64,000 nucleotides of DNA, taken from contig CM065297.1 in the NCBI GenBank assembly GCA_032871835.1, positions 25,925,598 to 25,989,597 on the forward strand, given 5' to 3'. Of the stretch, positions 1 through 11,506 are shown piece by piece. This stretch comes from Dipteronia dyeriana. Its lineage: Eukaryota > Streptophyta > Magnoliopsida > Sapindales > Sapindaceae. Under the pieces are notes generated by a model, which saw only the letters and a list, made by a program, of their open reading frames with translations, was not told the DNA's origin and made no database searches. Each line of letters starts with the position of its first letter. Position 1 is the stretch's first letter. A program made the translations under genes and the position numbers.

Positions 1-816
1 CACTGTCAATGGTCTTGGAGCTTATGGTTAGGAAGCATGAATTGGTGGGGTGTGTTATGTTGTGCAAATTATACTTTTTTGAATTGGTTTCGCAACTGGT
101 CTAGATTGTGTCCGAAGGTGAAGTATAGACGAGCGTGGATTACTCTCTTTTCAGCGGTCTCTTGGTCCATTTGGGAGGCTCAAAATCAGCTGGTGTTTCG
201 TAACATGCAGACTTCGATTTCCCAAGCTTCCGATTCCGTCAAGTTTTGTGTGGCTTGGTGGTTTAAGCACCATAGGAAAGGCAATAATTACCCTATTTCT
301 TTTATGCTTCTCAACATTAAAGAGAGTTGCGTTGTGGCTCATCAAGTTAAAAGCAGAAAGGCGTCTAGTTGGATTCCGCCTAATGCTTATGCCTTGAAGT
401 TTGATGTGGTTGGGTTGGCTTCAGGAGCTCCGGGTAACGCGGGTATAGGAGGGGTGCTGAGGAACAGTTCGGGCTTGATGTTAGGTATGTTTTCGCTCTA
501 TGTGGGGAGTGGTGACTCCAGAATGGCAGAGATGTTAGCAATTCATAAGGCTATCTCTCTTTGTGCTCACTCGACTGCTCTCATTGGTAAGGAGATTGGC
601 ATCGTAAGTGACTCTGCTGAGGCTGTCTTGTGCGTGAATGCAGCTGGTGTTCGGAATCTGGCTTTCATGAACATTATCCAGGAAATTCAGCAGTGTTTGT
701 TCATTCTAGGTAATAAGCGAGTCATTTTTAACTTCAGATCTAGTAACTCTTTACCTGATAGTTTAGCCAAGAATGGTTCTGGTAAGGGTGCAAATTTTGT
801 TATTTGGGAGTTGTAG
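1..816 (+). CDS. LINE ORF2 C-terminus: zf-RVT end plus RNase H domain (5' partial)
   Basis: The frame is open from base 1 to a TAG at 814-816, so the protein began left of the window; the ATG at 37 is internal. The first ~60 residues (Trp/Cys-rich, WWGV..CC, then SWSIWEAQNQLVF) are the end of the zinc-binding zf-RVT region. From about residue 113 onward (counting from the ATG at 37) it is a plant LINE RNase H of the RVT_3 type, with AGIGGVLRNSSG, an AE pair at E165, SDS at D192 and a final SLPDSLAKNGSG. The first catalytic Asp, normally in an F-N-V-D-G motif, reads Val (codon 409-411, F-D-V-V-G), so the RNase H is probably inactive although the frame has no stop. It encodes RNA-DNA hybrid cleavage for retrotransposition. 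A host RNase H-like protein is less likely because of the zf-RVT lead-in and LINE-type tail. Confidence 0.8.
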   Translation, partial: HCQWSWSLWLGSMNWWGVLCCANYTFLNWFRNWSRLCPKVKYRRAWITLFSAVSWSIWEAQNQLVFRNMQTSISQASDSVKFCVAWWFKHHRKGNNYPISFMLLNIKESCVVAHQVKSRKASSWIPPNAYALKFDVVGLASGAPGNAGIGGVLRNSSGLMLGMFSLYVGSGDSRMAEMLAIHKAISLCAHSTALIGKEIGIVSDSAEAVLCVNAAGVRNLAFMNIIQEIQQCLFILGNKRVIFNFRSSNSLPDSLAKNGSGKGANFVIWEL

Positions 817-1003
817 AAGCTTCTGTTAGTGAGGTGTTTCTTTTCTGGGGGTCTGATGTTGCTTTTGTCTTGTTTTCTTCTGGTCTTGGTCGTTTTTCTG
901 TCGTTTGTGGGGGTTTTCCGGTTGTGTTTTCTTGTTGTTTTGTGATGGTCTCCTTGGCCCTTTTTAAAGTTCGGTTGTTCCAAAAAAATAATAATTCAAA
1001 GCA
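1..1003 (+). mobile_element. LINE (L1-like non-LTR retrotransposon), 3' end
   Basis: The element enters from the left window edge. It holds the end of ORF2 (separate entry), a pyrimidine-rich 3' UTR rich in TTTTCTT/GGTTTT runs (817-980), and ends near 1000 in a short A-rich tail (AAAAAAATAATAA). This order (zf-RVT, RNase H, T/G-rich UTR, A tail) is the usual 3' end of plant L1-like LINEs. The exact end is uncertain because no target duplication can be seen without the 5' side. Confidence 0.8.
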
Positions 1004-1120
1004 ATTAACGTCTATAGCAGGAAAAATAAGACATAACAAAAGATATATTTGGAAAATCCTAAAGCAAGGAAAAAACCATTGGCCCTTGAGACGACAGAGA
1101 AAGTTTCACTATAAGATATT

Positions 1121-1300
1121 TTATTTTTTTTGAACAACTTAAAATTTATTGAAGGCTAAAAAGATCAGAAACTGTCAAATACAAAAGCCTACGCCAACGG
1201 AAAGGCCTTCAACCTAAAAAAACACAGCAAAAACAGAGGAACAACAAGAAACTTGGAAAGCAAACAAAACAAAACTTCAATAGTGCAAACTAAATGAACT
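1121..1300 (-). mobile_element. Poly(A)-ended retroelement fragment, probably a LINE 3' end
   Basis: Read on the minus strand this ends in an AATAAA signal followed by TTTTAAGTTGTTC and an A tail (plus-strand T run near 1121-1131). That is the typical 3' end of plant LINEs. No coding sequence is recognisable upstream. The right boundary is not visible, and a processed host transcript is the alternative. Confidence 0.45.
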
Positions 1301-2777
1301 ATATGATAAATTGTTACAACCATGTACTTCATGATTCTCTCTCACAACCTAAATCCCAAACTACTGAGCCTTACTAAGCCCCTAAGCTCACAACCAAGCT
1401 TTACATCATGGTTTTCTTCTTACAACGCTCACAGGGTCCTCCTCTAAGTACACCGCCTTTAGGAATATCCCCAAGGTGTCCCCTGAATATCACCAACGGA
1501 TCTCTCTTCTAGATATCCAGATATTCCCCGGATCCCTCCTCGGATATTCCAAGGGGTATCCCTCAGAATCCATCCACTCTCTGATGTTACATGTGTTCTT
1601 TTTGCTCCACACAAATAACCGAATTACAAGGTTTTATTTATACTAGTTACCGGGAGTTGGAAACTAACAAGGAAACCTTTTCTTACATGCACAAGTCTTT
1701 CCAGATCTACCCAAAGTCATACTCCTTTACGCTCAAGACTTTCCTGTTCAGCACAAAGAAAAAATTTCTTTCTTTCAAGTACAAGAACATACAGAAGAAA
1801 ATATTTCATATTTTCGCACAACATTCCCGATCTCAGCAAAATACGACTTCATCGCGGTATGGGTTGTAGTTAGCCACCCGTGCCCTACACTGCGGAAAGT
1901 CACTTGAAATGTCCGCTAAGAATACTGCGGTCTGCGTCTCTTGCCCATGCCATGGTCTACACCCTGCTGATCTCCCTGGAGTCGACTGCTCCGTGTGTAA
2001 CGGTCCATGTACCTCGCCCGCACTGTGTTTACTTTCGAAATCCGATTTTTTAGTTTTTCGGTTCAAACTTCCCTCAAACGTCATCCTCAATTTCTAAATG
2101 TTTCACATATCTTCGTAAAGTTTCACGTTATTAACATTAAATTTATACGTGAATTCGAGCCCTAACCTAACGGTGACCAGCTTAGCAAATTGCATGCATG
2201 GTTGATGGGTGGTGTCACTTCAATGTTTACTTTCCCTGCCCTCGTGTCAATTCTGTTGACAGCTATAACCTAATTGACAACTCGTGCTATTTTCATTATA
2301 TATATATGACTAAATAGATCAGAAAATATACTCAAAAAGCAAAAAGATAATCCTAAATCAATAATCCCGGCTAAGACAGGATAAGGCCTCTTCAAAAAAG
2401 AAAACAATTGTATGGTTTCGTGATTTAGTATTCTCTAAGTCCTTTCTTAATCAAATAACACCAAGTATAAAAACATTATATTATATAATTACGATTTGTT
2501 ATTTTTTTTCTCTCTTATACGTATAAGTTTTTTGTTCACATTAACTACATTACACTTGAAGAAAAATATCTCGGCAAATTAAATTGTACAAGATTACCAA
2601 CCAGAATCTAGTTATTTAAGGCTTTCCAAAAAAAAATCTAGTTATTTAAGTGTAAAGAATACAATCTTTGGTAGGGTTCGTTTTGGCTCCAGCTTGAAAT
2701 TGCTAGCTTGATTTGATTATATTGAGACCGTGGAAATCAGAAATGAGAGGTCATGTTGTGCTCTTACAAGCATAAAT
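1301..2777. other. Unassigned spacer
   Basis: No gene is recognised. A stretch at 1430-2060 is less AT-rich than its surroundings and has several GGATATCC/GGAATATCC-like words at 1460-1565. Open frames of 60-90 codons on both strands at 1591-2097 show no family resemblance. It may be a decayed transposon. The rest is AT-rich. Confidence 0.4.
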
Positions 2778-2785
2778 ATCTCATC

Positions 2786-2934
2786 CGGGAGAAAATCTTG
2801 CATGCACCATGCACCCTAACCAATGGGTGCATGCCATATGATATGGAGAACTCATTTGATTGGTTTTCCATGCTATGTGGTATGCACCCATTGAAATGGT
2901 GTATTACACCGGGTGCATGTAAGATTTCCTCCTC
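2786..2934. mobile_element. hAT-like MITE, 149 bp
   Basis: The two ends form an imperfect terminal inverted repeat. The first 23 bases match the reverse complement of the last 23 at 19 positions, and the inverted similarity continues through a TGCACCCATTG-type block on each arm. The element is flanked by an identical 8-bp sequence (ATCTCATC) at 2778-2785 and 2935-2942. An 8-bp duplication is typical of hAT insertions. It has no coding capacity. Confidence 0.75.
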
Positions 2935-3215
2935 ATCTCATCTGGAACAGAAAAATTAATGATAATATTAGAATATTTTCAATGTAATGCTATTTGAGTA
3001 TGTTAATGTTACAATTTGATGTAAAGTGAAAAAAAAACATGTTCAAATTCAATAACAAATGTTGTACTAAATTTATTATATGTTATTTTTTATGTCAAAT
3101 TTGGTACAATAAATAGTATATGTCAAATTTGACACAACAATAAATACTTCTTTTATATTATAAAAATACCATTACATAACTATATTGAATACATTAATTG
3201 TTGAATTTTATATTC

Positions 3216-3471
3216 GTTGATTTCTATAATTTTAAATAATAAAAAAATAAAAATAGTATTTCAAATAGAATTATATATTGAAGTATAATACTAAAATAAT
3301 GTGTCAAATATAATATTTTATTATATTTTATACCAAATTTAATATTAACATTGATATATATATGGCTGGTAGTCGTGATTTCTATAATTTTAAAGAATAA
3401 AAAAATAAAAAAAAACATTTTAAATAGAATTATATATTAAATTATAATATTAAAATAATATATTAAATATT
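3216..3471. repeat. Two-copy direct repeat of about 95 bp in AT-rich DNA
   Basis: Copies at about 3216-3312 and 3374-3471 share TGATTTCTATAATTTTAAA, an A-rich run, then AATAGAATTATATATT and TAAAATAAT. They are imperfect and about 160 bp apart. This could be part of a decayed AT-rich MITE. Confidence 0.6.
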
Positions 3472-3700
3472 GACATATATATTAAACACAGTCTTCCACA
3501 CGTACCCATCTTCCTGTGTACCTTACAATCACTTATGTCTGATAAAAATTGATGATAATCTTATCCAAAACGGAGGTTTCCATGCATGTGTGTTTGATCG
3601 AGAAAATAGTCTGCCGATCCAGTCTCTCCCCTGCCAAGGCCACACATGCAACCAGCAAAGCTTTTGCATGAAATGATTGGCGCTGGAGGATGACCATTAG

Positions 3701-4264
3701 TAGAGGTGTCCACAGTTTGGTTAAACCGTTCGAAATCGAACCGAAACCGAAACCGTAACCGAAAGCTTCTTTTACAAAACCGGTTAGAAACCGGATCCCG
3801 ACGGTTCGGTTACGGTTATGGGATCTTAAAAACCGACAAAAAACCGACGGTTAAACCGGCGGTTTCAAAATAAAAATAAAAAACCAATGAAATACTGACA
3901 CGTGGCAGCATTTCAGAAAAAAATTTAATTGAAAAAAAAATGTATATAAAATAATATATATATATTAATTTTTATATATAAAAAAAAACCGAACCGAACC
4001 GAACCGTTCGGTTTCACAAACCGAAACCGAAACCGAAACCGAACCGGAACCGAACCCAACCGTTCGGTTTCAAAAAACCGAAACCGAAACCGAAACCGAA
4101 ACCGAAACCGAACCGAAAACCGCCTGTTCTAAAACCGCCATAAACCGTTCTATTCCGGTTACGGTTACGGTTACGGTTACGGTTCGACCTTTCCACTGAA
4201 CCGAAACAGACGGTTCGAAACCGAAACCGAAACCGAAACCGAAACCGAACCGTGGACACCATTA
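3701..4264. mobile_element. hAT-type MITE built of degenerate ACCGAA/CGGTTT repeats, 564 bp
   Basis: The ends are inverted: TAGAGGTGTCCAC at the left, and on the minus strand TAATGGTGTCCAC at the right. The element sits between two copies of ACCATTAG (3693-3700 and 4265-4272), an 8-bp duplication as hAT transposases make. The interior consists almost wholly of ACCGAA, ACCGTA and CGGTTT words arranged in both orientations, so each half can pair with the other. An 82-codon minus-strand frame through it (alternating Phe and Arg) is an artefact of the repeat. Confidence 0.85.
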
Positions 4265-4272
4265 ACCATTAG

Positions 4273-4756
4273 ATATTAGACATGTACACCTTAAAAATTC
4301 ATCAAAAGTCGCAAAACCCTACCTCCCAAATCTCTTCCTTCGACACGTACGGGTCAAAAGCATTCAACTGACACGTGTCAACTGCAATAGTCTAATGTGG
4401 ACCATCTAATTAAATAATGCACTTCCCATTATCTCCACCATCAGAGAAGAAGGCTGAGAGATGCTTTAATTCAGTGCATACATAATTATCAAGTTCCTTT
4501 CACTCAAATTATACTGTAGTATGATATAAATAACTTATCACATGAAGACTTCAATTACATATAACGTAATTTTACTGGTGGATGTACATGCTGGTGGGTC
4601 TACACGTACATATAGACTTGCTTCACCAAAGCTTTTCTCCAAAAAGGAATTAACGATAAGGCTATCATGACTACAACCAATTAGAGAGAATAATATCCTT
4701 TCGATTTACAGCATGTGATCAAATATAGTTTCTGGAAGTATGGGTTAGTCAAAAGT

Positions 4757-4829
<73 letters not shown>

Positions 4830-6661
4830 AATTATATAAAAATATTAAATATGAATAATTTATTTATAAAAGAGTTTTAATAAATTTATAGATATAAAAT
4901 CAAAGTATATAAAATTAATGGTTTACATTCGATACTCTTATATAATTCTATTAGTATATATTTATGTGAAAATTTTTATATACATATTATAAATAACTTG
5001 TACATTTAATTCATGAATATATATAATTTGTTTATATATTTGATTTGTTTGTTTCATAATCCATAATCCATGGGCGAGAGAGAAGACAAAAGTTTCGTTG
5101 CATAGGGAAGCCGAATTTTCTTTTCGATCATAAGATTAATAATTTATAGGTAATATTAATATGTATCATAAAAGCATCTTTAATATAAAAGTACTTTGTA
5201 TATGAATTATTGTTGATATAACAACAATATTAAGAAATTTACTTCTTATGTGGTATAAATATGGATTTAATAGACGATCAACTTAAAATTTGGTCTCCAA
5301 TACTTCTGTTTAAAACACATTTTGTTTTAATGACATGTCCAATTTTATTTCCTATTTTATTTTTTATTTTTATTTTTATTTTTTACTAAAAATAAATGAA
5401 AAATTAATATCAATCATAAATGTTTACTGAGTCAACATAAAAAAAAGTTGTGTAACAAACTGTCTAAAAGTGAACGGTACAATGTATAATAATTTTTTTA
5501 CCACGTCAGTTTAAGGTTGAATATGTACGGTTGGATTGGAGAATTTTTTTTTTAACGGAATATCTATTAATTGATATCTCATTTTTTCATAAGTCATACT
5601 TACATTTGAGATATTCTCAGAATATATGTTAAAACATTATAAAAGATAAGTCAAAATATATTTATTATCCTGTTTATATATTTATTGTAATTAAAGACAA
5701 CAAACAAAGCATTAATATTTCTTTTTATAACGTCTTATCCTATATCTTACTACCCGTAATTTATATGTTCACATGTTACCAGCTTTGAATGAATTGACGT
5801 GTATATTCTCTCATCTCAATATTTTTTTTTCCTTAAGGATATTTGAATTAAGAAAAAAAATTAAGACGCACATATATATATATCACAAAATGAGCAGTAA
5901 TTTCTGGCCACCCGTTGATGAGTATTTAAAATAATTATTGGAACAGAATGTTGTGTGAGACAGTTTTAAAAAATGACACTTTTAAGTTGTCCACCTGATT
6001 CATGCCTAACGGGTCATTTTCCCCTTTTTGTTTTTGTTTTTTTTTTCTCTGTCTTTTTGTGAATTTTCTTCCCTTTATTCAATTATGCCCCTAATGATTT
6101 TTAAAAATGAAAATTAAAGAAGATGCAACAGATCGATGGAAACTATTTTATCAGTTAAAAAGTAAACTAAAGAATAAAAAGAAAGTGCTAAATGCCACCA
6201 AACCAACAAATTATCAATCACATCAGCTTATATATCAATTTATTCGAATATTCTCATTTAAAAGAATAAAAATAATAATTTTAAAAGATAAATCATTATC
6301 TAGTCTTTGTTATTAGTGTATGAATTCCCAATTTATCGTTAAGTACTTTTGTGCTATTTTTCATTTTTATTTTTAACAATTTAGTAAGTAATGAAAAATT
6401 GATATAAATTTATTAATTTTTTATTTTGGAATGATTAAAATCTATTTTACATATATGACACGTTTATTAATCAGTAATATTGAGTGGAATCAGAATCAAA
6501 TTCTATTCAAAAGGGAATGGAAGTGAATCGAAATTATGTTACAAATTCTATTACTGTGTTTATTAACTATTTTAGAATTAAAAATTAAATCAAATTTATA
6601 TGAAATTGACTACAAAAATATCTTTATATACATAAAATAGCTATATATATATATAAAAAAG
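4273..6661. other. AT-rich intergenic spacer
   Basis: No gene is recognised. The stretch holds the long TA microsatellite at 4760-4827 and many short A or T runs. It also has a perfect 12-bp palindrome with a CACGTG core at 4369-4380, too isolated to call a promoter. Open frames such as 6107-6316 have AT-driven composition and no family resemblance. Confidence 0.5.
4760..4827. repeat. (TA)n microsatellite, about 34 units
   Basis: An uninterrupted TA dinucleotide run of 68 bp. It is a likely length-variable site. Confidence 0.95.
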
Positions 6662-6681
6662 GGATATATGAGTATAGCTAA

Positions 6682-6716
<35 letters not shown>

Positions 6717-6910
6717 AGTTTTTTTTTTTCAAAATTTGTTTTTTTGCTACAGTATAGCCTTATAAGAGATATGAGTATAGCTAATAAATAAAAAAATAAA
6801 TAAAGTTTTTTTCAATTTTTTTTTTTGCTACAGTATAGATTAATAAGAGAGATATGAGTATAGTTAATAAATAAATTAAAAAAAAGTTTTTTTATGCTAC
6901 AGTATAGCTT
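6662..6910. repeat. Three-unit tandem repeat with a shrinking (TAAA) core
   Basis: Units start at 6662, 6768 and 6851 with GATATGAGTATAGYTAATAAA. Each continues with a TAAA run, a T run, and ends TTTTTGCTACAGTATAG. Unit lengths fall from about 106 to 83 to 60 bp, mainly because the TAAA/AAAT run (longest at 6681-6718) and T runs shorten. Confidence 0.8.
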
Positions 6911-7026
6911 TTTTTATCATTTTTTTTATAATTCACAATTCTTATATATATAGTTTTTTGAAAATGAAGTTTTTGTAAAAAGATATGAATTTTCTTTTTA
7001 ATCGGAAAGGGAATTTGATTCCTAGA

Positions 7027-8469
7027 TGGTGAAGGGAAAATAAAATCCGCGCAACGGAAGCGTGAGAAAATTTATGAAAAAATAGGGTTTGCATATAAAT
7101 AAACATTTTCCATTTGACTAACAAAAACTTTAACCCTAGACTAATTGATGTATATAAAAAGTGTTGTACATTTTTCTCGTGACGATTGAACAAGTGTCGA
7201 ATTGATTCCGCAAGATCTTCAAATCAAACCACGAACGTGAATAACCTAGGAGTGTGGGCTCCATTTCTTTATATTATATACCTGAAGATGGAAACAAACA
7301 AAATCTTGTTCCTTGTTAGTCACAATAATCCTCTAAGAGAAAAATCAAGAACGTCCGGCCACTTGTGAGTTATCAATCAATTTGATTGAAACTCGCGTGA
7401 ACCTTGATTCGAGGTTGTACACAAAACCCTTTTGATGTAAAGGATACTAGTGTACTATCGAAAACAAAAACGTAACCATTTTTCTCTTTTTGACCGAATT
7501 CACACTATCTCTATGAGTTGGTCGAATTTTGTCCAGAGTAAAAACCAATTTTTTTCTCCCTCAAAATTATCTCTTGCTTGGCTGAATTCACTCTTTTCAG
7601 AAAATCCCAAGCTTGATGGAAATTAATTCTTGCAATTAATTAGAGTTGGCCGAAATTTCCAAGCCTATATATATAGGATCATAAGTCCTCTCCTAAGAAG
7701 GATTTACTTGGTTGGCAAGAATCATTTCCTTAGGTGGATTTATTTGGTAGTTAAGAATCCTTTCCAAAAAGGAATTCTATCCTCCTCTTATATTTACATA
7801 GCTGGCCGCAACTTCATAGAATATAATTAGGAGACTTAATTCTTTTCCTAAGAAGGATTTACTTGGTAGTTAAGAATCCTTTCATTTGGTAGATTTACTT
7901 GGTGGTTAAGAATCCTTTTCAAAAAGGATTCCTATCCTACACCAAGACCCCTAATCCAACTCAATAGTGTATTTGTAACCATATTAAAGACCTCCAAATT
8001 TGATTAGATAAATAATTCTTTTTATTTATCTACTTATAAAATATAGTCTTTAACATTAATTATACTACCAACAATAGTATAATTTAAGGAGACTATCTCC
8101 TACTAGGAAAAAGATTTTGAATTTTAATTAAATAATTAATTAATCACCAAATTAATTAATTTTTATTTAATTAAATAATAAAATAATATAATATAATTAA
8201 GCTATTCTAAATAGTCTTGCCGTCCAATACATATATATATATGGGCCAATATATTATTTTCTTATTTTATTAAATCCAATTGATCTTTATAAAATGTCCA
8301 CATGTGAACTAAACCCATTCTTACAAAAAGAAACAAGTCCATATGCCTCAATACAATTCTAGATGGACCTCTAAATTGGTCCGGTAGAATATATCAAGTG
8401 ATCCATGTAAATTCGTATAGATTGGGGATCTTGGCGAGCTATCGAGAATTAAGCTCCAATAGACACAAA
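7027..8469 (-). repeat. Truncated copia LTR (relative of the LTR at 8470)
   Basis: This stretch aligns along its length, in the same orientation, with 8470-9711. Shared landmarks are GAAGCGTGAGAAAATT, AACCTAGGAGTGTG, the AGATAAATAATTC block and a final AAGCTCCAATAGACACAA. It lacks the counterpart of 9712-10691, the LTR part that begins with TGTTAGG on the minus strand. Inside, 7680-7940 has extra copies of an AAGAAGGATTTACTTGG / TTAAGAATCCTTT module. The junction at 8469/8470 is immediate, so the copia element may have inserted into this older LTR. Confidence 0.75.
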
Positions 8470-10691
8470 TGTAGAGAAAAAACGGTTCAAAACGCAACAG
8501 AAGCGTGAGAAAATTAGAAAATTAGAAAATTAGAAAATTAGAAAATTAGGGTTTGCGTACATAAAAAAAAATCGCTTTTAACAACAAGAACCTTAACCCT
8601 ATATTAATTTATGTATATAAAAAGTATCGTACCTTTTTTTTCGTGACGATTGAACTAGCGTCGAATTGAATCCGCAACATCTTGTAATCCAATCACGAAT
8701 ATGAATCACCTAGGAGTGTGAGCTTCTTTTCTTTAAATTGTATACCTGAGGATGGAAACAAACAAAATATTCTTCTTTTGTTAGTCACCATAATCCTCCA
8801 AGAGAAAAACCAAGAACATCCAGTCACTTTTGAATTATCAATCAATTTGATTGAAACTCATGTGAACCTTGATTCGATGTTGTACACAAAACCCTTTTGA
8901 TGCAAAGGATATTAGTGTACTATCGAAAAAAAAAACGTTCCCTCTTTTCTCTATGCTTGGCCGAATTCTTCACACAATGAGTTGGACGATTTTTTTTTAT
9001 AACAATAAAAAAACAACTTCTCACACCTAAAACTAAGGCTTGGTCGAAATTTACAAGTAGTATATATAGGAGACCAAATCCTCTCCTAAGAATGATTTAC
9101 TTGGTGGTTAAGAATCATTTCCTTAGGTAGATTTACTTTGTGGTTAATAATCCTTTTCTAAAACGAATTCTATTCTACACCAAGACTCCTAATCCAACTC
9201 AATAGTGTACTTGTAACCATATTAAAGAATTCCTAATTCGATTAGATAAATAATTCATTTTATTTATCTACTTATCAAATATAGTCTTTAATAGTAATTA
9301 TACTACCAACAATAGTATAATATTAGGAGACCATCTCCTAATAGAAAAAGATTATGACTTTTAATTAAATAATTAATTAATCACCAAATTAATTAATTTC
9401 TATTTAATTAAATAATAAAATAATATAATATAATTAAGCTATTCTAAATAGTCTTGTCGCCCAACACATATATAAGGACCAATATATTATTTTATTATTT
9501 TATTAAATCCATTTGACCTTTATAAAAAGTCCACATGTGAACTAGATCCATTCTTACAAAAAAAAAACAAGTCCACATACCTCAATACAATTCTAGATGG
9601 ACCCCTAAATTGGTCAGGTAGAATATATCAAGTGATCCATACAAGTTCGTGTGGATTGAGGATCTTGACGGGCTATCTAAATTTAAGCTCCAATAGACAC
9701 AACCCAATCACAATCAACAAATGATTCACTTAGGTCCGATCTATTTAATTTTAGTTCATTCCACTAAAGAACTAAAATTAAACTCTTAAATAAAGATAGA
9801 ATAAGTTGATGTTACTCATTCGTGCTCTAGACAACCTTATTGGAGAAAGTGTATCCTCGTGAAGAATACCAGTAATCGCCAAGAGCTCATAGATCGTCTA
9901 TAGCTCTCCAAGTTACCATATTTACTCATATGACTACATTTTGAACTTGGATATTTTGACTTGTCTAGAAGCCATGTTTCAATAGACACTATTGAAAACT
10001 TAACATTAAGATTTAATATCCAATACCTCAAAACATGCATATGATGTTATTCTACTCTCATTTAATAAATGGAGCCACGATGTCCATATCTAAAAATGAA
10101 GTCCTCTATCGATTAACAAATGAATACCACCAAACTATCGAGGATAGACTATGTTAATAATCGTACTTATTGATAGCTCAAATAATAACACTTGCAACCA
10201 TAAGTCCATCATTTATCTCAGGATTGAGATAGACTCTCCGATTGTCTTCAAATGAAAAACTTTTATCTATTGACGGTTCTAGATAAAGTATTTCATTGTG
10301 ATCCTATTCAATGTACCCAGTGCACTAATTGTTTTTGCCCAAAGACACCACACTTTGATGATTTTAGACTCACCATAATACATTTGATCCCACTCAAATG
10401 CAAGCAAAAGAATCTACAACTTTGGCAAGATAAAAGCGTCCAACCTTTTATATTAAGTTGTGAATATTATTCAAGACTAACTAAAGAATTGTGTCTGCCT
10501 CATACATATCTAGATGTATGAACAATTCTTCTTTTCTCATAGTCTTTTGACCATATGATTATTTACTTTTGACAATTATAATAATTAAACTATAAATGCT
10601 AAAAGATTTGTTAAACTAGATATCACATTATTAATATGAAAAGATTGTCAAATACAATATTATACTCTTGCTATCGAGCGTAATCCTAACA
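8470..10691 (-). repeat. 3' LTR of the copia element (2.2 kb)
   Basis: On the minus strand it begins TGTTAGGATTACG directly after a polypurine stretch (AAGTGGGAGAT) that follows the end of pol, and ends CTCTACA at 8470, giving the expected TG...CA. It is long for a copia LTR. No coding sequence is recognised in it, and the open frames inside (for example 9837-10040 and 10252-10521) look incidental. The matching 5' LTR is not in the window. Confidence 0.75.
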
Positions 10692-10765
10692 ATCTCCCAC
10701 TTGCTCTATAGCAAATGTGTCATATCTCTCATCCAAATGTTCTCTAGATACCCATCAAAACTCTT

Positions 10766-11506
10766 TTATGGAAGAGCCTTTGTAAGGGGATCCGTTAGAT
10801 TTTCTGCTGACGCGATCTTGGTAATCGTCGTGTCACCCCTATGCATAATTTCCCTTAGAAGGTGATACTTTCTTTCAATGTGTTTCCCTCTCTTTTGACT
10901 TCTTGGTTCTTTCGAATTAGCCACTGCTCCACTATTGTCACAATAGATAGTGATCTGCTTATTCGCATCAAGAACCACTTCCAAGTCTATCAAGAATTGG
11001 CGGAGCTAGACAGCCCTTTTAGCAGCCTCGCATGCGGCTACATACTCCGCTTCCATGGTAGAATCAGCAATATTAGATTGCTTGATACTCCTCCATATGG
11101 CTGCCCCTCCTCCAATAGTAAACACAGATCCTGATGTTGATCTCCTGGAGTCAGAATCTGACTGAAAATCAGAATCAGTATACCCAATGGGAATTAAATC
11201 CCCTCAAGAGTATACAAGCATATAATCTCTCTTTCTCCTAAGATACTTGAAAATATGCTTGACTGTCGTCCAGTGATCAGGACCAGGCTTCAATTGAAAC
11301 CTGCTAACTATGCCCACAACAAAACAAATATCTGGTCTAGTACAGAGCATTGCATACATGAGACTTCCAACTGTCGATGCATATGGAACCCTACTCATGA
11401 ATTGCTCTTCATGCTCATTCTTAGGAACTTGTTCCTTAGAAAGTTTGATTCCATGTCTGAAAGGTAACATACCATTCTTGGAATCTTGCATGGAAAACCT
11501 AGACAA
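10766..11506 (-). pseudogene. Copia pol: end of RT and RNase H
   Basis: One minus-strand frame runs through 11506-10766 with a TGA at about 11204 (usual Gly) and a TAG near 10994 (usual Trp). It begins with the RT connection region (VPYASTVGSLMYAMLCTRPD). RNase H follows, with YTDSDFQSDSDSRRSTSG, TMEAEYVAACEAAKRAV and YCDNSGAVANS, ending ENLTDPLTKALP. The acidic residues of the RNase H active site (D in YTDSD, E in MEAEY, D in YCDN) are all still there, so inactivation is by the stops. The frame is shifted relative to the RT N-terminal half (11395-12594). Confidence 0.85.

Noticed and set aside
687..1133. Open frames on both strands after the LINE stop codon
   Set aside because: They lie in the T/G-rich LINE 3' UTR and show no domain; composition explains them.
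3720..4260. Interstitial telomere repeat
   Set aside because: Words are ACCGAA/CGGTTT, not TTTAGGG, and the stretch has hAT termini and an 8-bp target duplication.
4014..4262. Minus-strand open frame with alternating Phe-Arg and Gly-Phe
   Set aside because: It only reads through the CGGTTT repeat of the MITE; no start context and no protein-like composition.
4369..4380. Palindrome TGACACGTGTCA as a regulatory element
   Set aside because: No gene within reach on either side.
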